A stretch of 64,000 nt of DNA from Candidatus Hydrogenedens sp. (GCA_035361075.1 DAOSBX010000006.1:44493-108492); one strand, 5' to 3'; positions 36,012 through 47,100 are shown, counted from the first letter of the stretch. Numbers and translations: made by a program. The notes: generated by a model from the sequence alone, not told the origin.

Positions 36012-36019
36012 GTTATAAT
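36012..36019 (+). promoter_or_regulatory. candidate extended -10 promoter element of cmk-recJ
   Basis: GTTATAAT about 79 bases before the cmk ATG, in a 137-base gap. No well-spaced -35 hexamer is seen. Confidence 0.35.
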
Positions 36020-36097
36020 ATGAGAGGATTTATATAAATAAATATTATTGACATTAATTTAAATTATGAATAAAACAAAAATAAGAAAAAGGATAAC

Positions 36098-36799
36098 ATG
36101 GAGATTGAACAAAGAGCATTATCTGAAATAGAAAATGTTGTTGCCATAGACGGACCTGCTGGTGCAGGAAAAAGTACCGTTGCTCGCCTTTCAGCGAAGG
36201 AATTAGGATTTCAATATTTAGACACTGGGGCGATGTATCGTGCAGCGACATGGTGGGCTTTAAATTCTAATGTCGATATAGACAATCCCAATGAAGTTGC
36301 AGAACATACTAAAAAAATGGAATTGGATTTAATACCATTTGAGGAAGGGTTAAAGGTTATAGTCGGTGGTATTGATATAACAAAAGAAATACGAACCCCT
36401 GAGATTACAAGATTTATCTATAAATTAGACGAAAATCCACAAGTAAGAGAACACCTCGTTTATCTTCAACAACTTTTCGCTATAAAATATTCAACTGTGG
36501 CTGAGGGCAGAGATATGGGCACAGTTGTTTTTCCCAAAGCCAAATGTAAAATTTATATGGACGCAAATCAAGAGGTTCGTGCACACCGAAGACAAAAAGA
36601 ATTAGAGAAACGGGGAATTTTTATTTCCATCGACAAATTGTTAGAAGAAATTGCAGAGCGAGACCGCCGTAACATGGAGAGGGAACATTCCCCTTTGCGT
36701 AAAGCCGATGATGCTGTCTACTTAGACACATCTAATTTAACAATTGAGGAGGCAACCAATTACGTTGTCCGTTTAGCACGAGAACGATTAATACAATGA
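36098..36799 (+). CDS. cmk: cytidylate kinase
   Basis: Phosphorylates CMP and dCMP. The P-loop is AIDGPAGAGKSTVARL, followed by YLDTGAMYRAATWWAL, the CMP-binding RDMGTVVFP and the lid-like RDRRNMEREHSPLRKADDA. The 233-residue length is normal. The stop overlaps the recJ start in ATGA, so the two are translationally coupled. Confidence 0.96.
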   Translation: MEIEQRALSEIENVVAIDGPAGAGKSTVARLSAKELGFQYLDTGAMYRAATWWALNSNVDIDNPNEVAEHTKKMELDLIPFEEGLKVIVGGIDITKEIRTPEITRFIYKLDENPQVREHLVYLQQLFAIKYSTVAEGRDMGTVVFPKAKCKIYMDANQEVRAHRRQKELEKRGIFISIDKLLEEIAERDRRNMEREHSPLRKADDAVYLDTSNLTIEEATNYVVRLARERLIQ

Positions 36800-38493
36800 A
36801 CAGTCTTGAACAAAATATTGTTTGGAAAATAAACGAATGGAATCACGAAAAGGTTCAAGAGATTTCGAACCAATTAGAGATTCCACCAATTATAGCTCAT
36901 CTTTTGATTAACCGTGGTATTGATACACCAACTAAAGCAGAGGAGTTTTTCAAACCATCCGTTAATCAAATTATATCTCCATTCTCTTTGAAGGGTATGG
37001 ATAAAGCAGTCGAAAGAATTATTCAGGCTAAAGAAAAAAATGAAAAGATTTGGATTTTTGGTGATTACGATGTTGATGGTATTGCAGGAACTGCCATATT
37101 AACTCGTGGGTTAAAGCGATTCGGAATAAAAGAAGTTTATCCGATACTCCCTGAAAGAATATCAAATGGTTATGGTCTAACTCCTGAAATCGTTGAAGAC
37201 GCTAAGATTAAATCTATAAATTTAATTATAACGGTAGATAATGGTATATCAACTATTCCAGCAAGTTTAAGGGCTGAAGAATTAGGGATAGACATTATAA
37301 TAACCGACCATCATATGCCAGCAGAAGAATTACCGAAAGCAAAAAGCATTATTAACCCCCGTCTGGAAGAACCTGACCATCCGAGTATAAATCTATGCGG
37401 TGCAGGCGTAGCTTTTAAGCTGGCATTGGCTCTTAACGGTTCTCCCAATGACCTTGATTTAGTTGCCCTTGCGACAGTTGCTGATGTCATGCCATTAACA
37501 GGAGAGAACCGAACCTTAGTGGCTCTTGGATTAAAACATCTATCAAAATATAAGAGGACAGGACTCCGGGCTCTTGCAGAAATGTCAAACATATCATTGG
37601 ATGATATGGATGTTGAAAAAATCTCTTATGGGTTGGCACCACGAATAAATGCAGCGGGTAGATTGGATAACGCATTTAAATCTTTAGAGTTATTGCTATG
37701 CGATGACGAACAAAAGGTTATGGCGTTGTCTCAAGAATTAATTGAAGCAAATGAAGAGCGAAAAAATATAGAAACAGAAATCCTTAAAGACGCAATTTCA
37801 GAAATAGACGCATGTGTAGGAAAGGATGCCCATGCCATTGTCCTAACCAGAAAAAATTGGCATCAAGGCATCATTGGACTTGTCGCAAGTCGCCTTGCCA
37901 ATCGGTATTCTGTGCCAGTGGCTCTCATTACAGTAGATGATAAGGGTATTGCCAAGGGGTCTATAAGAAGTATTTACGGAATTGATATTATACAGGTGTT
38001 AAATCAATGTAGACATGTCTTAGAACAATATGGTGGCCATAAATTAGCAGCAGGATTTACCCTACTTGAAGAAAATATTCCTATCTTTACAGAACTTGTA
38101 AAAGAGTTGATTGCACAAGAACGTAAAAAAGAAAAAGAATTGTTAGTGTTAGAAATCGATAGTATATTAAATTTTTCTCAGATTGATTCTCCTTTTCTTC
38201 AATACTTACAACGGTTTGAACCAACGGGGTACGGAAATTCGCCTCCCCTATTTTGTACTACAAAAGTTGAAGTTATCCCTCATACCGTTCAAATTTTTAA
38301 AGACTTACACATTCGTATGGCTTTGAAACAAGATAACAAAATATTTTATGGCACGGGATATTTCCTTGCAGAACGTTTCTTTAGAGAAACCTCCACAAAA
38401 TTTTTAGATATTGTTTATACACCTAAAATATCTACATCTAAAATTTATGGCGGTTGTCAATTGATTATCAAAGATTTCAAACCGTCCGAATAA
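36796..38493 (+). CDS. recJ: single-stranded-DNA-specific exonuclease RecJ
   Basis: 5'-3' exonuclease of recombination and repair. The DHH phosphoesterase motifs are present: IFGDYDVDGIAGTA, TVDNGIS, ITDHHMP and LCGAGVAFKLAL. The DHHA1 domain has GGHKLAAGFTL, and the OB domain lies at the C-terminus (EPTGYGNSPPLF). The 565-residue length is standard. It overlaps cmk by 4 bases. Confidence 0.96.
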   Translation: MNSLEQNIVWKINEWNHEKVQEISNQLEIPPIIAHLLINRGIDTPTKAEEFFKPSVNQIISPFSLKGMDKAVERIIQAKEKNEKIWIFGDYDVDGIAGTAILTRGLKRFGIKEVYPILPERISNGYGLTPEIVEDAKIKSINLIITVDNGISTIPASLRAEELGIDIIITDHHMPAEELPKAKSIINPRLEEPDHPSINLCGAGVAFKLALALNGSPNDLDLVALATVADVMPLTGENRTLVALGLKHLSKYKRTGLRALAEMSNISLDDMDVEKISYGLAPRINAAGRLDNAFKSLELLLCDDEQKVMALSQELIEANEERKNIETEILKDAISEIDACVGKDAHAIVLTRKNWHQGIIGLVASRLANRYSVPVALITVDDKGIAKGSIRSIYGIDIIQVLNQCRHVLEQYGGHKLAAGFTLLEENIPIFTELVKELIAQERKKEKELLVLEIDSILNFSQIDSPFLQYLQRFEPTGYGNSPPLFCTTKVEVIPHTVQIFKDLHIRMALKQDNKIFYGTGYFLAERFFRETSTKFLDIVYTPKISTSKIYGGCQLIIKDFKPSE

Positions 38494-38649
38494 ATATTTG
38501 ATTGATATAATTATTTTAATTATAATAATAATAGTATGTAATTTAGATTAAAAAGAAATTGTTTTTTTGTAAAAACAGTTCAATTAAGTAACGTTTATAT
38601 AAAATAAAGTGTAATTTATGATATTATATTAAATGAATGGAGAAAGATA

Positions 38650-39027
38650 ATGGACAAATATAAGATTTTAGTTGTGGATGATGAGCCTGATGTGGTCGAA
38701 TTTTTGGAAAAAACCTTAAAAGGTGAGGGCTATCACGTAATTACTGCATACGATGGAATATCGGCTTTAGATTTAGTTTCAACAGAGAAACCCGATATTG
38801 TTTTATTAGATTTAATGATGCCAATGATGAGTGGTTATGAAGTATGTGAACAAATAAAATCTAATCCTCAAACACAAAATATACCTGTTATATGTGTAAC
38901 CTCTGCTCATACACCTGATGCTCGTGCTCATAGTCTTCAAGTAGGAGCGTCGGATGTGATTACCAAACCATTTTACCCCAGCGAACTATTAGTCCGAATT
39001 AAACGGCATCTACAACCAAATAACTAA
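38650..39027 (+). CDS. stand-alone response-regulator receiver protein
   Basis: The 125 residues form one CheY-like receiver domain: acidic pair in VVDDEPD, phospho-acceptor Asp in IVLLDLMMPMM, the switch Ser in VTSAHT and the Lys in ITKPFYPSEL. No output domain and no kinase are beside it. GGAGA precedes the ATG. A 156-base AT-rich gap separates it from recJ, with no feature I can call there. Confidence 0.9.
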   Translation: MDKYKILVVDDEPDVVEFLEKTLKGEGYHVITAYDGISALDLVSTEKPDIVLLDLMMPMMSGYEVCEQIKSNPQTQNIPVICVTSAHTPDARAHSLQVGASDVITKPFYPSELLVRIKRHLQPNN

Positions 39028-39129
39028 TATTCATAATGCAGGGTATGTTTTCACAATGTTATTTGACGGATATAAATCATTTAAGATAATATGAAATGTT
39101 TAAAATAAACTTTTATAAAGGTTAGATAG

Positions 39130-39702
39130 GTGACGATACCAAATCTTATTACATTTTTTAGAATACTGCTAATACCTTTTTTCTTAACAGTAATAACGTT
39201 CTATACGCAAGAACGAGACTATCTACGTTACATTGGCTTTATTATTTGTGTTATCGCCATCATTACCGATTTGTCAGATGGCTATATCGCAAGAAAATTT
39301 AATCTCCGTTCTGAATTAGGTGCTCGTCTGGATCCTCTTGCAGATAAACTTGCAGTAAATTTAAGTCTTGCCTTTATTTCTGCTAATACTTCCTTTGAAT
39401 ATCCTATCCCATTGTGGTTCCCTCCACTTGTTTTATTCCGAGATATCGTTATTGTTTTTGGGACATACCTGATAAGTCAGAAACTAACTAATATTAAAGT
39501 AAAACCAAGATTTTGGGGCAAAATTACTTCTTTTTGTTTGTCGCTACTAATCGCTTTCGTGTTATTGCAAATAAAACAACTAATATTTTTATTTCTTATT
39601 GTAGGAACATCTCTTACTATCATTTCTTTAATAGACTATTTTTTTATAGGCATTCAGTTTGCATTAAAGTATAAACATACCCATGAAACAGCAAGCCATT
39701 AA
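39130..39702 (+). CDS. pgsA: CDP-diacylglycerol-glycerol-3-phosphate phosphatidyltransferase
   Basis: First committed step to phosphatidylglycerol. The CDP-alcohol motif is complete: DGYIARKFNLRSELGARLD, then PLAD. The N-terminal IPNLITFFRILLIP and four to five membrane helices fit PgsA. The start is GTG at 39130. Its 3' end overlaps der by 20 bases. With plsY nearby, this cluster supplies membrane phospholipid. Confidence 0.88.
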   Translation: MTIPNLITFFRILLIPFFLTVITFYTQERDYLRYIGFIICVIAIITDLSDGYIARKFNLRSELGARLDPLADKLAVNLSLAFISANTSFEYPIPLWFPPLVLFRDIVIVFGTYLISQKLTNIKVKPRFWGKITSFCLSLLIAFVLLQIKQLIFLFLIVGTSLTIISLIDYFFIGIQFALKYKHTHETASH

Positions 39703-41038
39703 TCTACCCATTGTTGCAATTTGTGGCAAACCTAATGTAGGTAAATCTACCTTATTTAATAGACTTGCAGGTAGAATGCAAGCTATTGTTCTTGACGAAT
39801 CAGGTATTACACGAGACCGATATGAAACCATTGTGTCTTACAAAGATAAGGATTTTATTTTAGTTGATACTGGTGGAATTATTGACGAATACAAAGATTC
39901 CATAACCGAAAAAGTCCAAAAACAGGTTTGGAGGGCTCTACAAAGTGCCCATATAGTACTTATGGTGACTGATGGAAGAGAAAATTTAACCTCATTAGAT
40001 TATGAAGTCCGTGATACAGTTATTAAATTAAACAAACCTGTCTTGCTAATTGCTAACAAAATAGATGATGAAAAACATGCATCAAATATTGTGGAATTGT
40101 ATTCATTAGGGCTGGGAGAACCGATACCAATATCCTCCATACATGGAATTGGTATTGATAAATTATTAACTGATATTTATAATTTGCTCCCTGAACAAGA
40201 AAATAACTTTACTGAAGAAAAAGAAATCGAGAATACTTCTATAAACATCGCTATAATTGGTAAGCCTAATGTTGGTAAATCCTCACTGGTAAATGCTTTG
40301 TTAGAGGATGAACGAGTGATTGTTGACGAAACCCCAGGGACAACCAGAGATGCCATTGATATACCCTTTATACGAGGTGATAAGCAATATACACTCATTG
40401 ATACTGCGGGAATGCGTAGGAAAGCACATCTTCGGCATGCTGTGGAGTTTTACAGTGTGCACAGGACATTAAAGGCAATAAGAAGGTCAGATGTTGTACT
40501 TGTTCTTATTGAAGCATTAGAAGGTATAACAGACCAAGATAAGAAAATAATCGGATATGCAGTGGAACAAGGCGTGGGAATTATTATAGGTTTTAGCAAA
40601 TGGGATTTGGTTCCCAACAAAAAAAAGCATTTTATTGATTTGAACGCCCAACTTCAAAGGGAGATACCTCAATGGGATTATATTCCTGCAATAACTCTAT
40701 CAACAATTCAAAACCAAGAAAAGTATTTCAAAGAACTATTTAAGATAATAGATAAAGTTGAGAAGAATACATTATTTCGTATTCCGACATCAGAATTTAA
40801 TCAATTCATCAATGAAATCAAAATGAAACACCCTGCACCAACCAAAGGTGGTAAAAGAGCAAAAATTTATTACGGTGCTCAAGTAAATGTCAAACCAACA
40901 AAATTTTTACTGTCGGTAAATCAAAGTCGTCTATTTCATTTTAGTTATCTTCGTTTTATTGAAAATTCTATCCGCGACAAGTATGATTTTACTGGTGTCC
41001 CTATCAAAATACAACTTAAAGAAGGTGATGAAAAATGA
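39683..41038 (+). CDS. der: ribosome-assembly GTPase Der (EngA)
   Basis: Two tandem G domains: the first P-loop is CGKPNVGKSTLFNRL (~14-28), the second IGKPNVGKSSLVNALL (~189-204). Each has its own DTGG/DTAGM switch and N/S-KxD base motif (ANKID, FSKWD). The C-terminal KH-like domain ends VPIKIQLKE. It is required for 50S assembly. It overlaps pgsA by 20 and plsY by 4 bases. Confidence 0.97.
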   Translation: MKQQAINLPIVAICGKPNVGKSTLFNRLAGRMQAIVLDESGITRDRYETIVSYKDKDFILVDTGGIIDEYKDSITEKVQKQVWRALQSAHIVLMVTDGRENLTSLDYEVRDTVIKLNKPVLLIANKIDDEKHASNIVELYSLGLGEPIPISSIHGIGIDKLLTDIYNLLPEQENNFTEEKEIENTSINIAIIGKPNVGKSSLVNALLEDERVIVDETPGTTRDAIDIPFIRGDKQYTLIDTAGMRRKAHLRHAVEFYSVHRTLKAIRRSDVVLVLIEALEGITDQDKKIIGYAVEQGVGIIIGFSKWDLVPNKKKHFIDLNAQLQREIPQWDYIPAITLSTIQNQEKYFKELFKIIDKVEKNTLFRIPTSEFNQFINEIKMKHPAPTKGGKRAKIYYGAQVNVKPTKFLLSVNQSRLFHFSYLRFIENSIRDKYDFTGVPIKIQLKEGDEK

Positions 41039-41643
41039 TGTGGTATCTCAGTACTTATTGGATTTACCCTGTAGCTATTCTAATAGGATATGTATTGGGT
41101 TCTGTTCCTACAGGTTTATGGATTGGAATTGTTTTTTACAAAAAAGATATTCGTAAATTTGGTAGTGGAAATATTGGTGCTACAAACGCATTCAGAGTAT
41201 TAGGCAAAATTCCTGGAATTATATCCCTTGCGATTGATGTATTAAAAGGTTTTATCCCTGTTTTATTAGCCAAATTAATATTAGTTAATTACCCTTACTT
41301 ACCGTTAATGGTCGGAATATCAGCCATTTTTGGTCATCTCTTTTCGATCTTCCTATTATTCAAAGGTGGTAAGGGTGTCGCTACAGGCACTGGCGTTTAT
41401 CTCGCATTGGCACCAATACCAACTCTTATTGCAGGCATTGTTTTTTTGGTCATGGCGTTTTCCACACGGATGGTCAGTGTAGGTTCGATAACATCAGCAA
41501 TAGCATTGGCTATCCTCGTTTCAATTATTCATTCGAATGATGTTATATTTGTAATAATTACTCTTTCCATTGCTATTTTGGTAATCTATAAACATCGCTC
41601 CAACATACAAAGAATTATCCGTGGTGAAGAAAATAAATTTTAG
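41035..41643 (+). CDS. plsY: acyl-phosphate glycerol-3-phosphate acyltransferase
   Basis: Inner-membrane enzyme that transfers acyl from acyl-phosphate to glycerol 3-phosphate. The signatures GSVPTGLWIG, FGSGNIGATNAFRVLG and FKGGKGVATGTGVYLAL are complete, with about six membrane helices. It overlaps der by 4 bases. PlsX is not in the window. Confidence 0.96.
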   Translation: MMWYLSTYWIYPVAILIGYVLGSVPTGLWIGIVFYKKDIRKFGSGNIGATNAFRVLGKIPGIISLAIDVLKGFIPVLLAKLILVNYPYLPLMVGISAIFGHLFSIFLLFKGGKGVATGTGVYLALAPIPTLIAGIVFLVMAFSTRMVSVGSITSAIALAILVSIIHSNDVIFVIITLSIAILVIYKHRSNIQRIIRGEENKF

Positions 41644-43531
41644 ATTACATCAGAACTCAAGTATTCTCATTCTTGGAATATTAGTCTTTTTAATATCATT
41701 TTTTACTTATCTTTTAACATTAGCACCTACGGTAACGGCTGAGGATAGTGGTGAACTAATCACCGCATCCTATTTTCTCGGGATTCCACATCCCCCTGGC
41801 TATCCAACATGGTGTATTCTCTCCCATCCATTTACTTACATTCCTATGAAAAACATTGCATGGCGAGTTAACTTATCATCTGCTTTCTTCGCATCTTGCA
41901 CCGTATTCTTTTTGTTTCTTCTTATTTACCAAATATCAAAAAGCAAAGTAGCCAGTGTCAGCAGTTCTCTACTTTTTGCGTTTTCCTCTGAATTTTGGGA
42001 GCAATCCGTTATCACAGAGGTTTATACGTTAAATACCTTATTTCTTATTCTTTGTTTATATCTGTTATGGCACTGGAAAGAAACTCGCTTTAAAACATAT
42101 CTTTACTGGTTTTCTTTTATATTCGGGATAAGTTTGGGAAACCATTACACAATGTTTGTTGTTGGTTTGTTGTTCGCCGTATTTGTTTTATATACAGGTA
42201 TAAAAAATCAGGAACATTGGACTGTATTTGTCCACTGCTTATTAATAACTTTTTTATCATGGTTAGTAGTCGTTATTTATTTGCCTATTCGTTCCATTTC
42301 AAATCCTCCTATTGATTGGGGAAATCCTGAAACGTTAATAAATTTTATCCACCTAATCCTAAGAAAACATTACTCTTTTATGCTTACCCAATATCCAAGG
42401 TCTCTTGAACGATTTTTTAAACAATGCTACCTCTTTTTTGGAATGAGCACAGACCAATTTGGAATACCTTTACTTCTTGTTCCCATTTTGATTTCTTACA
42501 TTTTCATAATTTTTAGGTATGCATCGTTTGGAATTCTTGTAGTTTCTATTGGCTTGTTAACGAGTTTAGCAGGAATTTTAGTTCAAAACTTCAATTTTGA
42601 TTTAGAATGGCTTGAAGTTATGTCCGTTTTTGCTATTCCTTTATATGTATGCTATTGCATCGCATTTGGCTTAACAACTGGGGTATTGCTGAATTGGTTA
42701 AAATATAGTTTCAAAAAAATTGCTTATATTATAGTCGTCCTCTTCTTATTCATCCCATTAATACCTTTATACTGCAACTATGAAAAAAATGACTATTCTG
42801 ATTATTGGTATGCTCATGAGTTCGGAGTTAATATTCTCAATTCCCTGAGCAATAATGCTATTTATATCCCTTATACTGACCATGCAAGTTTCCCTATCCT
42901 CTACCTACAACAAGTAGAGGGCATCCGTAAAGATATTAAGATTGGACGTATCTGTGGCTATCTAAATCCAGAATTATTCCAAAACATGGATAGAAATCAG
43001 TGGGCAAAATATGCCCCATTTCCTAAAGCAAAATATGAGCCTGAACTTATTGGTTGGTTGGTTGATAACACAGAATACCCCATTTATTTAGAAAAAAAGG
43101 TAGATATAAAATCAAGCACAAAAGGCACATGGGTTCAAGCAGGTATTATCTACCGTTTCCTTAGAGAAAACGAGTTTTCCCCTCCATCAGAAGAATATTG
43201 GAAGAAATATAAATGGGATAAAATAAAGCCAGAAAATATCAAAGATTTAGCCTCTGGGCTTATTTGGTTAAATATTCAATGGGCAAAAGCAAGGCAATAC
43301 TATATAAAAAATGAAAGTGAAAAAGCAGTTATATTTATAAATGATGGTATTAAATACTATGGAGATGGTAAGGATGAAGTGATTTTTAATAATGCAGGGG
43401 TTTTATGTGCTGAATATGGAGATTTTACACATGCCAAAGAATTTTTCGAAATGGGTATCAAAATCAACCCAGACAATAAAGTTTTGATTAAAAATCTTCA
43501 GAAGGCAAAACGGAAATTGATGTTACAATAA
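41621..43531 (+). CDS. DUF2723 membrane protein with C-terminal TPR-like region
   Basis: The DUF2723 head is clear: TLAPTVTAEDSGELITASY, LGIPHPPGYPTWCILSHPF. About eleven membrane helices fill the first ~380 residues, as in GT-C glycosyltransferases, and the outer ED near residue 38 is the usual acidic loop pair. The remaining 250 residues face outside and end with a TPR-like pair (VLCAEYGDFTHAKEFFEMGI). Related proteins are tied to protein O-glycosylation in other phyla. It overlaps plsY by 23 bases and is followed by a strong hairpin. Confidence 0.75.
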   Translation: MVKKINFRLHQNSSILILGILVFLISFFTYLLTLAPTVTAEDSGELITASYFLGIPHPPGYPTWCILSHPFTYIPMKNIAWRVNLSSAFFASCTVFFLFLLIYQISKSKVASVSSSLLFAFSSEFWEQSVITEVYTLNTLFLILCLYLLWHWKETRFKTYLYWFSFIFGISLGNHYTMFVVGLLFAVFVLYTGIKNQEHWTVFVHCLLITFLSWLVVVIYLPIRSISNPPIDWGNPETLINFIHLILRKHYSFMLTQYPRSLERFFKQCYLFFGMSTDQFGIPLLLVPILISYIFIIFRYASFGILVVSIGLLTSLAGILVQNFNFDLEWLEVMSVFAIPLYVCYCIAFGLTTGVLLNWLKYSFKKIAYIIVVLFLFIPLIPLYCNYEKNDYSDYWYAHEFGVNILNSLSNNAIYIPYTDHASFPILYLQQVEGIRKDIKIGRICGYLNPELFQNMDRNQWAKYAPFPKAKYEPELIGWLVDNTEYPIYLEKKVDIKSSTKGTWVQAGIIYRFLRENEFSPPSEEYWKKYKWDKIKPENIKDLASGLIWLNIQWAKARQYYIKNESEKAVIFINDGIKYYGDGKDEVIFNNAGVLCAEYGDFTHAKEFFEMGIKINPDNKVLIKNLQKAKRKLMLQ

Positions 43532-43534
43532 AAA

Positions 43535-43562
43535 ATGCCTGTCAGCCATTACTGACAGGCAT
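43535..43562. terminator. bidirectional terminator between convergent genes
   Basis: ATGCCTGTCAG (43535-43545) and CTGACAGGCAT (43552-43562) form a perfect 11-pair stem with a six-base loop. On the minus strand it is followed at once by TTTTTTATTG. On the plus strand the T-run is weaker. It serves the secreted-protein gene and probably also the DUF2723 gene. Confidence 0.85.
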
Positions 43563-43605
43563 AAACTTTTAATCTTAGACTAAGAATAAAGGTGTTTCAA
43601 AAATA

Positions 43606-44073
43606 TTATAAAACTTGTAATTGGCTCTTCGAACCGACGGGAAGATTCTCAAAATCATCTTCGGCATTACCATCACCACCACCTTCAACAGTTACTTCCT
43701 CTACTAACAGTGCATTGGCTTGCTTGAATAACTTACCGATAACCTTCACTGTTTTCCCTCTCATCTGGTCACCAGAAATAACTTTATCCGCTGACTTTGT
43801 AGGTATATAAAATACAATCTTATCTTTCAAATCATCTAACGATTTGCCGTCAACATCTTTTGCTTCGGTTACTTTCAATGCATTTAACTGAGCAATGGAG
43901 TTGTTTGCTGATGCTGTTTCACCTTTGGCTAATGTCGCAACAACACCGACATTCACACCGTTTATGGTTACACCTACTGGCTGTTCAACACCCTTATTCT
44001 CATCCTGAGCCGTAACTAAAAATGGAACCGCTAAAAAGATAGCACAGAATACTAAAATACTTTTTCTAAACAT
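43606..44073 (-). CDS. small secreted protein of unknown function
   Basis: A clear signal peptide (1-22, FCAIFLAVPFLVTA) precedes a 133-residue mature domain. The section GKTVKVIGKLFKQANALLVEEV resembles an OB-like strand pair as in small periplasmic nucleic-acid-free OB proteins, but I do not recognise the family. The tail is acidic and glycine-rich (EGGGDGNAEDDFENL). It has its own promoter, an AAGGAG ribosome site 8 bases before the ATG, and a terminator, so it is monocistronic. Confidence 0.7.
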   Translation of the reverse strand: MFRKSILVFCAIFLAVPFLVTAQDENKGVEQPVGVTINGVNVGVVATLAKGETASANNSIAQLNALKVTEAKDVDGKSLDDLKDKIVFYIPTKSADKVISGDQMRGKTVKVIGKLFKQANALLVEEVTVEGGGDGNAEDDFENLPVGSKSQLQVL

Positions 44074-44139
44074 AAATACACTCCTTATAGTAATTAATTG
44101 TTTAAGTTACATTATTTCCTCTTCTCTATACTACGTATT

Positions 44140-44169
44140 ATTATACTAAAATATTTACTTTTGTTTCAA
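44140..44169 (-). promoter_or_regulatory. candidate promoter of the small secreted protein gene
   Basis: On the minus strand TTGAAA (44164-44169) and TATAAT (44140-44145) are 18 bases apart, about 66 bases before the ATG. Position and spacing are good for a housekeeping-type promoter. Confidence 0.6.
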
Positions 44170-44198
44170 AAACTTTTACAAACTACTCTTTTCATACC

Positions 44199-47100
44199 TT
44201 AGTTATTGTTGTTTGAAATGCTCATAGCCATTTTCTTAACAGCACGGATATCTAATTTTCCTGTGCCAAGTATAGGTATCGAATCTACTTTATAAAATGA
44301 ATTTGCTCTGGGTTTCCACAAATTAGGCAACTCCGATTTTTCCAGTAATTCTAAAAGTGTTTTGACTTGCTCCTCTTCCAATGTATGCAAAACAACCAAT
44401 CGTTCTCCTTTTTGTTCATCAGGGACACCTGTAACTGCCATACTCAAGTCAGTCAATCCTAATAATTCATGCAAAACCTCCTCAACACGGGTATGCGAAA
44501 TCATTTCTCCTGCAATTTTACTAAACCTTGCAAGCCTATCTGTAAGCGTTATATACCCATCCTCATCTATTTTTGCAATATCACCTGTGCGATACCATTC
44601 ACCACGTAAAGCCTGTTCTGTCTTCTCTGGCAAATTCAGATAACCCAACATAATATTAGGTCCCGTAACTTCAAGCATTCCTTCCTCACCCACAGGTAAA
44701 ATTTCACCTGTTTCAGGATGTGTAATCCTTACAGAAACACCTGGTAAAGGTCGACCAACAGTCCCGACTTTATTGAACTGATTAAAAAAGCCAGGAGATG
44801 CAAAGTCAGGTAAATTTGCTGAGACGAGAGGTGAACATTCTGTCGCACCATATCCTTCTAACGGCTCAATTCCAAATTTCTCATAGAATCCTTTTCGTAT
44901 ACGGTCGGGTAGTTTTTCTGCTCCTGCTAACGCAAGATATAACGTTTTAAATTCCTCAGGTAAACTTTTTCGTATAAAACCTTGTAAAAATGTGCTCGTT
45001 GCCAATAAAAAATGAGCCCCATACTTTTGAGCCAACCCACTAATGATTTTAGGTTCAAGAGGATTAGGATGATATACACAACGAACCCCGTTAGTTAATG
45101 GAAGCCATAAGGTAACTGTGAAGCCAAATGAATGGAAAAATGGAAGAAAACCTAAAACACAAGTATTCTTATCATGCCAGACAATTCTACGGATACATTC
45201 GGATTGGCTCATAATATTTCTTTTTGTAAGCATAATTCCCTTCGGATTCCCTTCACTACCACTTGAGAAAATAATAGTGGCTAAATCCTCTTCTTTATTC
45301 GAAGGTGCTCCCAATAATTTCTCAATAATTAAAATAGGAAGAAATATAGCAGATAATATACCCCATACTTTATCCCATGTATTTATTTTCTCCCGAACTT
45401 CTTCAAGGTAAATAGGCGTCTCTGGAACAGTTATATTGACCCTTTCTAAAAATTTCTTCGATGTTAAAACATGCTTGATACCGCAGGTTTTTGCACAAGA
45501 AGCAATAATTTCTGAACTTTGTGTGTAATTCAAGTTAACAGGTACCTTCCCCATAATTTGTAGTGCTATATTGACAAGAGCACCGCCAACTGTAGGCGGA
45601 ACAAGTATTCCTACCATTTTTTCATTGCCTAATATTTGTTTTAGTTTCCTTCCCAATATTAATGTCCCCATAAACGCCTTAAAGTAATTAATATGACCTG
45701 TCATTGCATCTGCCATACAAAAATGGAATGGATTTCTTCTCACCGCACTGACAAAAGCACGATGGAGTATTGAATTGAACATATAAGGTCGTCTTTTGTA
45801 AGAGTGAGTGCTTAGCAACTGAATAGACTCACGAATTTGATAACCATCTCTTGGGTTGTTGATAGGGTCACCTATCTCTACATAGATAGGAAAGAGTAAT
45901 GACTCAGGAATTATCCAATGAATCTTCCCGTCACGAATACGATAAACCAGTTCTGTAATACGATCCATGTATATCGGGATAATAGGGATCTCCAAACTTT
46001 GGGTAAGAATTCCATAATCCTTATGCCATGGCATTTCAGGACCATTTGGATGAAACCTCTTTTCCCATGGGATACATACCCAATTACCAAGGGCAAGTTG
46101 CTGTCTTATCTTAACAATTACTGCTTCTATATCCTTAGGTGTTGCATCATTTGGAAGAATAATGATATTCATAAGTTTAGAAAACCATCGCATCCAACGA
46201 ACTTTTAATATGTCCTCACCAACAACGAAGTATACCTTCTTGTCAAAAACATAAAAAAGGACTAAAACATCTACAAATGAGACATGATTCGAAACTAAAA
46301 GAGCACCCCCTTTTTCAGGAAGTTTATTCCTATTTGAAACATATACACGATATAGGGTACTGTCCAAAATCCATAAGAAGGCTCGTAATATCATTTCTTT
46401 TTCTATCATTGCCATAGTTCCCAATATAAATAATGATAAAATTCCAGTTACAAGAAATATAAACCGTGGCGGACAATGTAAAATACTAAACAATAATAAA
46501 AACAACCCTGCTGATATAGTCATTCCTCCAAAGGTAACAAGATTACTGGTTGCTATCATCGTGCCACGAACCTGATTTGGACTTTGCCGTTGTAAAAGGC
46601 ACGCAACTGGAACATCAAAGATTCCCGCACCAAAACCCAAGAAAAACATCAACACGGTAATTTGTATTAAACTCAAACCTGGTATAGATAAAAGAAAACA
46701 CAACATAATCATCAAGATACTACCAATCGGTACTAACCCTAACTCAATTTTGCCTCGAGATAAATACCCAGCTATTACACTGCCAAGGGCTATACCTACC
46801 GCAATCAAAGCTAATAATATTCCGATTGCACTCCCACTTGAAAGTTCAGATTTCCCATATTCCACAATGTTTTGCATAATCAGTGCACCTGCAAACCAGA
46901 AATAGGCAATACCCAACATGGCAAGTAAAAGTTTCTTATCTTTGAAAAAAATCTTAAGGTATCCTAACTGTCCAGCAAACGGGTTTATCTCGATTTTTCG
47001 TTCAGGCTCAATAGGTGGTGCCTTGGTTACAAATAGAGAACTAATCAAACCCAACGTGGACAAACCCACCATAGAAAACATGGCTATATAAAGATTGTTT

